Position numbers and translations under genes: made by a program. This document shows, piece by piece, positions 24,952-34,008 of a stretch of 34,008 nt of DNA. Numbering within the stretch: position 1 is the stretch's first letter; the number at the start of each line of letters is the position of its first letter. Under the pieces are notes generated by a model that saw only the letters and a list, made by a program, of their open reading frames with translations, did not search any database and was not told where the DNA came from. Source of the stretch: Gracilimonas sp964505215 (GTDB lineage: Bacteria; Bacteroidota; Rhodothermia; Balneolales; Balneolaceae); NCBI GenBank assembly GCA_964505215.1, contig CAZDGU010000019.1, positions 1-34,008 on the forward strand, given 5' to 3'.

Positions 24952-27444
24952 ATGAAACGTATTCTTCAGTTTTTTAAACCGCTTCTCAAGTTTAACTATT
25001 CTCACCCATATCGGGTTATTCTCTTCAGTTTAATTTTGGCCATAGTTGGGGGGTACTATGCCCTTCAGCTTAGAATTGATACCGATATTGCAAATCTGCT
25101 TCCGGAGGATAACCCCAACGTTCTGGCATTGGAAAAGCTCAGCGAACAAGTAGGCGGCGAAACGCAGATGCTGGTGGTTATTAATTCTCCAAGCTTTGAG
25201 GCTAACAAAGCCTTCGCCGATACGCTCATAAAACGCTCGCTGGGGCTCTACTATCCCCGTTATAATGATACCTATTTTAAGCGGGCTGAATTTAAGAGAG
25301 AAACGGAATTCATAAAAAATAATGCCCTGTATTTGGCCAGTCACAAGGAGTTGGACGAGGTTACGGAATACCTGCAAGATGAAATTCAGGATGCAAAAGA
25401 AAAAGCAAACCCCTTTTATTTCGATCTTGGCGATGATGAGGAAGAAAGCCTGAGTAAAGAAAATTTCGAGGAAAGCTACAACATGCTGGTGCCTTCCGAG
25501 TATCCGGTAAACGAAGACAGCACTATTATGGTGGTGAAGTTTACGCCCACCGGTTCTAAAGGGGATCTGAAGTATTTAGAGGATATGTTTGAGGATTATG
25601 ATGTGCTTCTATCCTCGCTCAACCCTGAAAGCTTTCACCCCGAAATGGAAGTACGCTTTGGCGGTAAACTGAAGCGCCATCTGGAAGAAATTTCATCCAT
25701 CATGCGAGATGTGGTAGAAAGTTTTGCAACCGGAATCAGCAGTGTGATTTTATTGGTGATGCTGTATTTCTTCACCAAAAAATACCTGCACTATCGCAGA
25801 GGCACCAAAGGAAATGGAAAGTACACGGTTTGGTCGCATTTAATAAGAATGCCTGTGCCTATTTTTATAATCGGTATTCCGCTGCTTATCAGCCTGATGT
25901 GGGCTTTCGGGATTACCTATTTTTATTTGGGGACGTTGAATACCATGACTTCCGTATTGTTTGTAATTCTTTTCGGGCTGGGGATTGATTACGGCATTCA
26001 TTTTTATGCCCGCTATATAGAATTGCGTTCCTCGGGCTTAAACGTGTACGATGCCATCATGAAAACAAATGAAAAAACCGGTGAAGCTATTTTAGTTTCT
26101 GCATTCACTACGGCTTCGGCATTATACATTTTGATGTTCGCAGATTTCAGAGGATTCTCAGAATTCGGTTTTATATCAGGGACCGGAATTTTGCTCACGC
26201 TGATGTCGATGCTGTACATTTTACCGTCTCTGCTGGTGGTGTTAGACGAAAAGCTGAACTGGATATTGATTGATGATCAGAAAAAGGAAGAATATAACGG
26301 CCGGCATCGCTATCCGTTTGCGCGCACTATTGTTACCGTTGGTTTGGTAGTTTCGGCGGTGGTAATTGCATTTAGCGGGAATTTGAACTTTCAGTACGAT
26401 TTTGGAAAGCTGGAGCCCACTTTTCCTGAATATGAAGAATTTCGAAAATTTGCAGGTCAGGTAGATGATAACAGCAAGCGAAATCCCGCTTATATTATCG
26501 CAGAAACCAATGAACAGGTTGAAGAGATTCAGGCTATTTTGGAACACCGAATGCGTACGGACACTACCTCGCCCACTATCCAAAGCGTGGAATCGCTGCA
26601 GCAGCGCTTTCCTACCACAGAGGAGGAAAAGCAGGAAAAACTGAAGCGGATTGCACAAATAAGAGAACTGCTTAAAGACCCGTTTTTGGTAGATCAAAAA
26701 GATGATGATCTTGATAAGCTTCGCAAAGCTTCACAAACCAGGGAGCCGGTTACAATCAGCCAAATTCCGGATTATTTAAAGTCTCGATTTATAAATAAAG
26801 AGGGAGAAGTTGGGCGATTTGTAATTGTCTATCCATCGGTTGGCCTTGGTGATGGTGAAAAATCCATTGCCTTTAAAAATGACGTAGCCGTAGTAACGCT
26901 GGATAGCGGAGAAACTTTTTATGCCGGAAGTACCTCTATTGTAGCGGCCTCAATGCTTGAACTAATGCGCAAAGAAAGCCCATATATGGTAGGTGCTACC
27001 TTTATTTTTATCTACTTTTTCATGTTATTCTCATTTCGCTCTTTCCGCTGGTCGGCCATTGCCATGCTGCCGCTGATTGTCGGTTTACTCTGGCTTTTTG
27101 GCATCATGATGATATTTGGGCTGCAGTTTAACTTCTACAATTTAGTGGTACTTCCCGCTATTTTAGGTATTGGTGAAGACAGCGGCGTGCATCTGGCGCA
27201 TCGCTACAGAGAGGAAGGTAAAAACAGCATGTGGCAGGTACTTTCAAGTACGGGGCAGCATATAACCATGGGCTCGCTAACTACCATGCTCGGCTTTACA
27301 GGGCTGATTTTTACCAATCACCCCGGCTTGCAGTCTTTAGGAATTATAGCCGTATTGGGAATTGGAATGACGCTCTTGACTTCGCTCACTTTTTTACCGA
27401 GCCTTATACAATGGTTAGAAGACAAGGATTGGATTCGCTTCTAA
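24952..27444 (+). CDS. MMPL/RND superfamily transporter
   Basis: This 830-residue inner-membrane exporter is built as two similar halves. Each has one N-terminal helix, a periplasmic domain and a cluster of five helices. The first half opens with HPYRVILFSLILAIVGGYY and DTDIANLLPEDNPN, then a periplasmic domain to about residue 255, with a motif GLGIDYGIHFYARY. The second half repeats this around SYVMVGATFIF-like helices (ESPYMVGATFIFIYFFMLFS) and GIGEDSGVHLAHRY. The Asp residues in both motifs are candidates for proton relay. Family members (MmpL, HpnN) export lipids or hopanoids. The cargo here is unknown; no membrane-fusion gene is adjacent. Confidence 0.88.
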   Translation: MKRILQFFKPLLKFNYSHPYRVILFSLILAIVGGYYALQLRIDTDIANLLPEDNPNVLALEKLSEQVGGETQMLVVINSPSFEANKAFADTLIKRSLGLYYPRYNDTYFKRAEFKRETEFIKNNALYLASHKELDEVTEYLQDEIQDAKEKANPFYFDLGDDEEESLSKENFEESYNMLVPSEYPVNEDSTIMVVKFTPTGSKGDLKYLEDMFEDYDVLLSSLNPESFHPEMEVRFGGKLKRHLEEISSIMRDVVESFATGISSVILLVMLYFFTKKYLHYRRGTKGNGKYTVWSHLIRMPVPIFIIGIPLLISLMWAFGITYFYLGTLNTMTSVLFVILFGLGIDYGIHFYARYIELRSSGLNVYDAIMKTNEKTGEAILVSAFTTASALYILMFADFRGFSEFGFISGTGILLTLMSMLYILPSLLVVLDEKLNWILIDDQKKEEYNGRHRYPFARTIVTVGLVVSAVVIAFSGNLNFQYDFGKLEPTFPEYEEFRKFAGQVDDNSKRNPAYIIAETNEQVEEIQAILEHRMRTDTTSPTIQSVESLQQRFPTTEEEKQEKLKRIAQIRELLKDPFLVDQKDDDLDKLRKASQTREPVTISQIPDYLKSRFINKEGEVGRFVIVYPSVGLGDGEKSIAFKNDVAVVTLDSGETFYAGSTSIVAASMLELMRKESPYMVGATFIFIYFFMLFSFRSFRWSAIAMLPLIVGLLWLFGIMMIFGLQFNFYNLVVLPAILGIGEDSGVHLAHRYREEGKNSMWQVLSSTGQHITMGSLTTMLGFTGLIFTNHPGLQSLGIIAVLGIGMTLLTSLTFLPSLIQWLEDKDWIRF

Positions 27445-27538
27445 ACTGCGGTACATTATTTATATACGGTGTTGTGATTTTTCATATAAACGCACCGTTT
27501 TATGGATATAAATATGAAAGTAACTAAATACCGTGCCA

Positions 27539-28141
27539 ATGCGTTATGCCCTGATTTTTCTATTTGTGATTTCTGCATGTTCACCGAAAAGTGAACAAAA
27601 TAATGAGCCAGTAAAGCTTTCTGTTGCCGAAAATCAGGAAGTGGCAGCTGCCGGTAAACATATAGCTTCCGATACCTTTGCCGCATTAAGCGGAAAATTA
27701 GGAGCCGCCATGCAGGAAGGTGGAGTTCCCTATGCGCTGGAATTTTGTAATGTGGAAGCGATGCCTCTTACCGATTCTCTATCCCAAAAGCATCAGGTGG
27801 AAGTGCGCAGGGCTTCTCATAAACCCAGAAATCCATCAAACCGTGCAGACTCTTTAGAGATGAGTTCTATCCAGACTTTTATTGCCCAGATTGAAAAAGG
27901 AGAACAGCCTAAACCTGTTTTATATAAACATGCCGGTAAAACGATTTTCCATGCGCCTATCCAAATTCCGAATCAGCTTTGCCTGAATTGTCACGGAGGG
28001 GAAGGAACCGATATTGCGCAAGAAAATCTGGAACTGATTGACAAGCTGTATCCGGAAGATGAGGCCACCGGCTTTGAACAGGGGGAATTGAGAGGAATTT
28101 GGGCAATTAAATTTCCTGCAGGATTTTTCGATGAAAAGTAA
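27539..28141 (+). CDS. DUF3365 (Tll0287-like) haem-binding lipoprotein
   Basis: This 200-residue exported lipoprotein has a signal MRYALIFLFVISAC with lipobox ISAC, so Cys14 would be lipidated. I chose ATG 27539 over the GTG at 27533 because it directly opens the signal peptide. The body matches DUF3365/Tll0287-like proteins, including ALEFCNVEAMPLTDSLS and SHKPRNPSNRADSLE. A single c-type haem site CLNCHG is present near residue 154. Such domains are thought to act in redox sensing or electron transfer in the periplasm. It lies 94 bp after the MMPL gene and converges on trkH. Confidence 0.85.
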   Translation: MRYALIFLFVISACSPKSEQNNEPVKLSVAENQEVAAAGKHIASDTFAALSGKLGAAMQEGGVPYALEFCNVEAMPLTDSLSQKHQVEVRRASHKPRNPSNRADSLEMSSIQTFIAQIEKGEQPKPVLYKHAGKTIFHAPIQIPNQLCLNCHGGEGTDIAQENLELIDKLYPEDEATGFEQGELRGIWAIKFPAGFFDEK

Positions 28142-28203
28142 AGCAGCTGCTCCTAATTAAAAAGAGGGCACTGTTTCAGCTGAAAACAATTCAGCTAAGA
28201 GCG

Positions 28204-29715
28204 CTATTTCTTCCAGAAAGTTGGAGAAAATATAATAAGCACGGTGAAAATTTCGAGCCTGCCTACCATCATCAGCATAATTAAAATCCATTTTCCAAGG
28301 TAGGGCAGTCCGGCGAAGTTATCGGTAGGACCAAAATCACCCCAACCCGGACCAATATTACCAATGGCTGAAATACTTGCTCCGATGGAGGACAGAATAT
28401 CATACCCAAATAAGCTGATGCAGAAAGCGCCCAGTACAAATATGAAAATGTACAGAATAAAGAAGCTGAGCACCGTACGCTGCATGTTTTGATTAATGGC
28501 CTGATCGCCAATGCGTACGGGAAGAATGGCTTGGGGGTGAAGTATTTGCTTAATTTCCCGCCCGGTATTTCGGATTAAAATCATCCAGCGAATCATTTTT
28601 ATTCCACCGCCGGTTGAGCCCGCACAGCCTCCGGTAAAGAAGAGCAGAAATAGAAAAAATGCCCCTATGCTATTCCAAAGCTCGTAATCATTGGTTCCAA
28701 ATCCCGTAGTGGTTACAATGGAAACCACCTGAAAGGCACCGTATCGGAGGGCTTCAAGAATGCTGTAGCTGTCTATAATCCAAAGCGTGCCCGATACAAT
28801 CATCACCCCAATAAATATAATGAGCGTGTAAAAGCGAATTTCCCGGTTTGCAAAAAAGGACTGATAATCTCCCCGAATGAGCCTGAAGTGCATGGCAAAG
28901 TTAATGCCTGCAAAAAACATGAACAGGGTAATCACCCAATCAATATAGGCCGAATCAAAGGCTTGTATGCTGGCATTTTTCGTTGAAAATCCTCCGGTGG
29001 CCATGGTAGCAAAAGCGTGGTTAATGGCCTCAAACCAGTCCATAGAAGGGTGCAGCCAGAGCAGAACAAACTCGATAGCGGTAAAGGCCACATATACGCT
29101 CCAAAGCAATTTGGCTGTTTCCTGAACGCGTGGAGTGAGTTTATCGGCCGTGGGACCGGGCGACTCAGCCTGAAAAAGCTGCATTCCGCCAATGCCCAGT
29201 AAAGGTAAAATGGCCAAGGAGAGCACAATTATACCCATGCCGCCCAGCCAGTGCGAGAGCGATCGCCAAAACAGAAAGCTTTGGGGAATATCTTCGATAG
29301 CGGGATTTGCAAAACCCGTGCTGGTGGTTCCGCCTAAAATAGTGGAACCGGTTGTGCTTAAGCCGCTCATGGTTTCGAATACAGCGTCGGTGAAGGAGGG
29401 AAGAATGCCTGAGATGACAAAAGGCAGTGCTCCAACAAAAGAAAGCGTCAGCCAGGTTAAGCTAACTACTAAAAAGCCTTCTCTGATGCGCAATTCCTGT
29501 TCAGGCCGAAATGAAAACCATAGAATTCCGCCAACAAAAAAAGCAATACCGGCTGAAATTGCGAAAGCGTGCCAGGTTTGTTCGCCATAAAAAAGGTCAA
29601 CGGCGGCGGGCAACAGCATTGCAAAGCCCATGAAGAATATAAACGCTCCCAGCACCCCAAGTACTACCAGAAAATTTATGTTGGCCCGGTTTATGCTTTT
29701 TGCAGAAAAGCTCAT
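28204..29715 (-). CDS. trkH: Potassium uptake channel subunit TrkH
   Basis: This 503-residue inner-membrane protein forms the K+ pore of the Trk system. Four filter-containing repeats are visible: MSGLSTTGSTIL, MATGGFSTKNA, VTTTGFGTND and GNIGPGWG. Each has the glycine that lines the selectivity filter. The start is ATG at 29713-29715 (MSFSAKSINRANINF). It overlaps the trkA stop by one base (TAATG), so the two are translationally coupled. The length is typical. Confidence 0.96.
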   Translation of the reverse strand: MSFSAKSINRANINFLVVLGVLGAFIFFMGFAMLLPAAVDLFYGEQTWHAFAISAGIAFFVGGILWFSFRPEQELRIREGFLVVSLTWLTLSFVGALPFVISGILPSFTDAVFETMSGLSTTGSTILGGTTSTGFANPAIEDIPQSFLFWRSLSHWLGGMGIIVLSLAILPLLGIGGMQLFQAESPGPTADKLTPRVQETAKLLWSVYVAFTAIEFVLLWLHPSMDWFEAINHAFATMATGGFSTKNASIQAFDSAYIDWVITLFMFFAGINFAMHFRLIRGDYQSFFANREIRFYTLIIFIGVMIVSGTLWIIDSYSILEALRYGAFQVVSIVTTTGFGTNDYELWNSIGAFFLFLLFFTGGCAGSTGGGIKMIRWMILIRNTGREIKQILHPQAILPVRIGDQAINQNMQRTVLSFFILYIFIFVLGAFCISLFGYDILSSIGASISAIGNIGPGWGDFGPTDNFAGLPYLGKWILIMLMMVGRLEIFTVLIIFSPTFWKK

Positions 29716-31067
29716 TATTGAAACAGTTTGGTTACCTTGCCAATAGCAGAAGGAAGGCAGAATATAATAACGCGGTCGTTATCTTGTATCTGAGTTTCGC
29801 CGGCGGCAATTTCTACACAGCCCTTGCATAGCACGCCGCCTATTACGCAACCTGAAGGCAGGTTTAATTTTTTGATGGGTTTTTTGGTGATTTTAGAACC
29901 CGGAGCAGCCTGAAGCTCAATCACCTCGGCTTTAATGCCGCGTAATTCGGTTACGGAAATAACCCGTCCCCTGCGTACATGGCGATGAATTTCATTAGAA
30001 GCTGCTGCTTTTTTGTTGATAACGGCGTCCAGACCAATGGTTTGGGCCAGCGGTATGAAATCGGGCTTAGAAACCAGTGCTACCGTTTTTTTAACTTCAA
30101 GGTGTTTGCCCATGAGGCACGAAATGATATTGGATTCTTCATCGTCTGTGACGGCTACAAATGCGTCCATCTCGCTGATACCTTCTGCAGCTAATAAGTC
30201 GGGATCGGTGGGATTGCCATGCAGCACCATCACGCCTTTAAGGTTGATGGCTAACTGCTCGGCGGTGTCATAATCCGGTTCGATAAGCTTAACATTCCAG
30301 TTTTTAGAATCATCTTCGGATAATATATAGGCAATCATTGCGCCCATTCCCGAGCCGCCGGCAATCATAACGGAATTGAGTTCGGTTTCTTTTTTCCCCG
30401 ATAGCTCAATTACCTTGGGAATGTGCTCTGTTTTAGCAAGAATGAAAATCTGATCAAATTTCTGCAATTTTATGGAACCGTCCGGGATGATAGTGCGTCC
30501 CCGCCGGGCAATGGCTACAACGCGAAAAATAATTTCAGGAAGGGAGGAAGCATATTCATGCAAGGCTTTGCCAACAATTGGAGAATCCTGCTCTAAACGG
30601 ATACCCACCAGCTGCATTTGCTCTTCGGCTAAATTGATAACATCGCTGGCAGAGGAGCGCTTTAGAAGCTGTGCAATTTCCTCAGCTGCACTTAGCTCAG
30701 GATGAATCATCACGTCTATGCCTAAGTCGGAAGGAGTGAGCGGAGCTTCCTCATCCGAAAATTCAGAACTTCTGATTCGGGCAATTACCATTTTGGCACC
30801 CAGCCGCTTGCCAATCATCCCCGAAATCATGTTTACTTCATCAATGCTGGTTACTGAAATCAGAATATCGGCATCAGATACCCCGGTTCGCACTAAATCT
30901 TTAACGGAGGTGGCGTTACCTTCAATAGTTAACACATCCAGCGAATCAGACACTCTGGCAAGTGCATCTTTCTCACGGTCCAATACGGTAACATCATGCT
31001 TTTCGGTGGATAAAACACCGGCAAGATCATATCCAATTTCACCGGCACCAATTATAACTACTTTCAA
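29715..31067 (-). CDS. trkA: Trk potassium system regulatory subunit TrkA
   Basis: This 450-residue cytosolic gating subunit has two RCK_N/RCK_C units. The first NAD(H)-binding loop is IIGAGEIGYDLA at residues 5-16 with an acidic end (VLDRE). The second is IAGGSGMGAMIA near 235-246, with VKLIEPD. Binding of NAD(H) or ATP controls conductance of the TrkH pore. It is the upstream gene of the trkA-trkH pair. The 223 bp before its start (31068-31290) is A/T-rich and should hold the promoter, but no clear element was found. Confidence 0.96.
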   Translation of the reverse strand: MKVVIIGAGEIGYDLAGVLSTEKHDVTVLDREKDALARVSDSLDVLTIEGNATSVKDLVRTGVSDADILISVTSIDEVNMISGMIGKRLGAKMVIARIRSSEFSDEEAPLTPSDLGIDVMIHPELSAAEEIAQLLKRSSASDVINLAEEQMQLVGIRLEQDSPIVGKALHEYASSLPEIIFRVVAIARRGRTIIPDGSIKLQKFDQIFILAKTEHIPKVIELSGKKETELNSVMIAGGSGMGAMIAYILSEDDSKNWNVKLIEPDYDTAEQLAINLKGVMVLHGNPTDPDLLAAEGISEMDAFVAVTDDEESNIISCLMGKHLEVKKTVALVSKPDFIPLAQTIGLDAVINKKAAASNEIHRHVRRGRVISVTELRGIKAEVIELQAAPGSKITKKPIKKLNLPSGCVIGGVLCKGCVEIAAGETQIQDNDRVIIFCLPSAIGKVTKLFQ

Positions 31068-31290
31068 ATGCGATCTGTTTTCTGATTATAAAACATTTAA
31101 TGGTACCATCTTTTTGAATTAAAATAAAACCATTTATGGGATTTAAGACCGACGAAAAAACATTAAAAATCAGTGCTTTTTCAAGATATTCACATTAGTA
31201 CATCATACAGACACGTTTATTTGTAATCAGTGACCGGCAGACTTTGTAAGTGAAGCCACCAATTACAGTTTGATAACACGCTGAAATCTT

Positions 31291-32406
31291 TTACTCAGTA
31301 ACCACAACTACTTCTGTGCTTATGGAAGCGGATTGCTCTGCTTCCTTATCAAACACTTTAACCGTAAAGCGATTGATGCCCTGCTGTAATGTAACCGACA
31401 GATTAATGCCTTCACCCAGCTTTTCTCCATCTTTAAACCATTGATAACTCACTTCATCTAATGCTCGGTTTACCTGTGGGGCTTTAGCTATATACGTCGG
31501 GTTTGCCGGATTCCATATAATAGTTATGTCTTCAGCATTTTCAGAAAATGCCAGAGGGGGCAGTACTTTAATAGGAAAGGAGGCGCGAGTCAGCTCTTTG
31601 CCTTCATTCAGCCAGGCGAAGGTGAGAGAATCACTTTGGGCAGAGCCGGCTGTCCACCTTTCTTGATAATTATTATCGTCAGTCACAAACATCCAACCGT
31701 TATCCATTTTTAAATCCCCAATGGATAGCTCCGCGCCACTTACCACTTTTTGAGGCAGCTTTGGCTTTGCAACGGGCAGTCTTTTTGGAACATATTCTAC
31801 TACGACAGAATCAACGGAGTTGGATAATGCTCTGCCATCATCCTGAATAAGCACAACACGATAGGTTTTGAGCTCGTGAGGCACAAAGGTGGGTTCATCA
31901 ACAACAACATTATTTAATAGCCAGGTAGAACTGAGTTCATCTCCATCTGCATCTTGATTATGCAAGCTTTCCATACTTACCTGTTCGTACACATACCGTG
32001 CTTCGGGAACTTTAATTTCAGGCTTTGGACCGCTGTTTACAAAAATGGTTTTTTCTATGCTTACGGTTTGATTAGCAGCATCCGAATTGTCTGAAACTTC
32101 CAGCCGTATGGTGTGATTACCCGGCTCTGATGCTTTTATGATCTCAGCGGAATTTTTACTGACAAGGCTGTCATTATAAAACCAGGCAAAGCTTGTTATA
32201 AAACCATCTGCATCGGTTGAGCCCGTGGCGTCTAATGTTAAATCACTGCCGGCGGCAATAAACTCAGGAAGTTCCCACCTGATCTCAGGTGCATCATTAA
32301 CCTTAATAACTTTGGTTAAACTAACGGTATTACATGAGGTTGAGGTGTTGGTTTCTAAATTCAGCGTTACAAAATATTCGCCCGGAGTTTCAAAAGTATG
32401 TCGCGC
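31291..32406 (-). pseudogene. C-terminal segment of broken PKD-repeat surface protein
   Basis: The minus-strand frame is open from 32406 down to the TAA at 31291-31293 (372 codons), with stops just above at 32407-32412. It begins RHTFETPGEYFVTL, the end strands of a PKD module. It then reads through a complete PKD-like module (DAPEIRWELPEF...VSIEKTIFVN), a further one (SGPKPEIKVPEA...) and a less regular C-terminus ending EVVVVTE. The start of the first module is missing, and the frame upstream continues in another phase (32367-33086). It is therefore the tail of one large gene separated by a frameshift. No sorting domain of the T9SS type is visible at the end. A GTG at 31990-31992 could start only a shorter fragment. 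Confidence 0.75.
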
Positions 32407-33086
32407 TTATCATCAACCCGCAAGGTGATAGTGTAAGTTCCCGGTTTTTGGAGCTTCAGCTCAGCCGTTTCATTTCCTTCAAACTCATCTCCGTCAACAA
32501 ACCAGCGGTAGTGTAAATCAGTATCATTTGGGTCGGCAGTGGCTGTGGCATCTAATGTAAGGATATCTCCCGGAGCCGCTTTTTCGGGAGCCGTAAATAC
32601 CACATTGGGTGCGGCATTTACTTCGTAAGATTTTGTGGTGCGATAAACCGCATTGCTTGCTTTTGAGCCGTCATCAACCGATAACGTAATCTCGTATTGG
32701 CCCGGAATTGTATGGCTTACCGAAACGGAATCTCCAATATTCATTTCAGAAATTCCTGCTCCTTCCCAAGTGAAAGAAAGACGGTCATTATCCGCATCAT
32801 TTTGGTTGCTTACGTGGAAGGTTACGGCTTCATTCGTCCCAAAAACATCGGGATTTGAAATTTCTGCATAAGGCTGCGTATTCACCCGAATCTGTACATA
32901 TTTTCGAGCGTTACTGCACGCCTGAATGGTTCCGCCATTAGAAACCTGAACCGAAATGTCGTACAGGCCAGAAATGGTGTTTGAAAACAAAAATGTTGCT
33001 CCGGTTGCGCGTTCAACACCATTTACAAACCATGTATAAGAAAGAGTCTGGTCTTCGGGATCGTACGAATCTGCCGCGGAAAGCTC
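32367..33086 (-). pseudogene. Middle segment of broken PKD-repeat surface protein
   Basis: This frame is open from 33086 down to the stop at 32367-32369. It encodes three consecutive PKD-like modules: SAADSYDPEDQTLSYTWFVN..., AEISNPDVFGTNEAVTFHVS..., and VVFTAPEKAAPGDILTLDAT.... Typical strand ends are IPGQYEITLSVDDG and KPGTYTITLRVDD. After RVDDKRD (near 32400) the reading becomes non-PKD (ILLKLRANIL, stop), while the neighbouring phase picks up HTFETPGEYF. A frameshift lies there. A TTG at 32988-32990 is the best apparent start, but the module structure runs back past it to the TAA at 33087. PKD modules form beta-sandwich stalks of adhesins and surface enzymes. Confidence 0.75.
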
Positions 33087-34008
33087 TTAAATTTCTCCCG
33101 GCGAAATAATTTTCTTGGGTGTGTTGAGCACCGCTACGGGCGGGGTATTTAAAAACACCTCTTCCCGGTACACCCAATATTCAGGAAAGTAGGAATTTTG
33201 ATTAGGCACCAAAACATCTAACACAATTCGGCCGGTTGTTTCACCAAATGTGATATTTGGCTGCTGGCCTACGGCTACATTTTCAGCTCTTAACTTCCAC
33301 ATGGCCTGCTTCAGCGCTTGTGCAGGCAGCACTGTACTTCTCAGAAAAAAGCTTTTTTCGGTACATTCAGCTCCCGGCGACTCAATAATATCAACGATGG
33401 GTTTTTCAGGATTTGAGATTTGAATGGGATCAAACAGCCACAACACGGGTTCTTCGGCACCGGCTACCGTAAAGTTATTAATAAATTCTGTTGAGCCGGT
33501 GAAATGCAATCCCCAATTATTTGGCAGGCTATATTTTTGAGCCGATATATTGGTTTCAGCTGTTTCGTATTGCTGACCAAAAGCATCCATTTTGGTTACT
33601 TTTGTATCCTCTTCACCCCGTACCGTTAAAACCGTATTTCTTGTTTTTTCGGGGAGATAGGGACGGATTTGGAAAGAATGTTCAGGTGCGGTGCGATATA
33701 CGCCAATGGATAAATCTATGGCTATAAATTGCCAGTTTTCGGGGGTGAAAATCTGTGAGTTTTGGTCGGTTAAACGAAATCTGAAGTTGTTTACATCATC
33801 CCCGTCAGAAGCAGTAACACGTATTAAAAACCCATTATTAGCAGATTGATGATCTATTTCTGAAAACGAAACCCAGCGATTTCTGTATCGCTCCTCTGTA
33901 GAAGTGGTTAAGGATTTTATGGGGGCCGGGGGAGACTTCGGCTCCAGTTTTCCTTTGGACTTGCTACATTTTAATGGACACGAAGTTAAGGTATATTGCA
34001 GTCTAAAC
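33087..34008 (-). pseudogene. N-terminal part of broken PKD-repeat surface protein (continues outside window)
   Basis: The minus-strand frame is open from the window edge (34008) to TAA at 33087-33089. The segment includes SKGKLEPKSPPAPIKSLTTS and RVTASDGDDVNNFRFRLTDQ. It continues through a beta-rich region (FTGSTEFINNFTVAGAEEPV) and ends NTPKKIISPGEI. The next codons in the same frame (ELSAADSYDPED) continue a PKD module without a gap, so the TAA is an in-frame nonsense codon, not a natural end. The gene start and any signal peptide lie beyond 34008. Sequencing error cannot be ruled out. Confidence 0.75.

Noticed and set aside
27231..27527. 98-codon frame overlapping the MMPL 3' end
   Set aside because: Mostly inside the strongly supported MMPL gene in another frame; shadow reading.
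28178..28196. 7-bp inverted repeat AGCTGAA/TTCAGCT between the convergent DUF3365 and trkH genes
   Set aside because: Right place for a bidirectional terminator, but the stem is short and no adjacent T run is seen on either strand.
1..34008. CRISPR arrays, insertion sequences, phage genes, restriction or toxin-antitoxin systems
   Set aside because: No repeat-spacer pattern, transposase or integrase motifs, or defence-gene motifs were seen on either strand.

Overview
The window is a stretch of bacterial chromosome. The best guess is a Bacteroidota/Balneolota-type (FCB group) organism. This is inferred from three things: most starts lack a Shine-Dalgarno sequence and have A-rich leaders; the F-type ATP synthase operon ends at the gamma gene without beta or epsilon; and there are long PKD-repeat surface proteins and PAS-rich orphan kinases. 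The exact genus cannot be read from the sequence.

Layout. (1) 1-3938: the 3' part of folD, a multi-PAS HisKA_2 histidine kinase whose first PAS domain is cut by a one-base frameshift, and a small orphan protein. (2) 4172-13986: an unbroken co-directional run with gaps of 54 bp or less. It holds guaB, a family-4-like glycosyltransferase, a membrane-anchored M23 peptidase, a bactofilin, two AtpZ/AtpI-type membrane proteins, atpB-E-F-H-A-G, and a tRNA-Ser(UGA) that begins 2 bases after the atpG stop. It is closed by a strong intrinsic terminator. (3) 14060-16049: an outer-membrane TolC-like protein and an MlaC-like lipid carrier. (4) 16208-24281: an envelope-glycan/inositol neighbourhood. It has a CDP-glycerol-transferase-like enzyme and two tandem sulfotransferases, then an oppositely oriented Wzx-type flippase. 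Next come inositol-1-phosphate synthase plus an inositol-1-phosphate cytidylyltransferase, and a secreted CrtC/Svf1-like protein. (5) 24952-28141: an MMPL/RND exporter and a haem-binding DUF3365 lipoprotein, after a 670-bp A/T-rich gap. (6) 28204-31067 (minus): trkA-trkH potassium uptake. (7) 31291-34008 (minus): a large PKD-repeat surface protein that runs off the window and is broken by one in-frame stop and one frameshift.

How the parts fit. Region 2 couples nucleotide synthesis, peptidoglycan shaping (bactofilin plus M23) and energy production. Region 4 could make and export a sulfated and/or inositol-phosphate-bearing surface polymer. The strongest candidate for something undescribed is that CDP-inositol appears to be made here without the usual CDP-alcohol phosphotransferase partner. 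A CDP-glycerol-transferase-like enzyme lies about 4 kb away. This is a hypothesis, not a demonstrated pathway.
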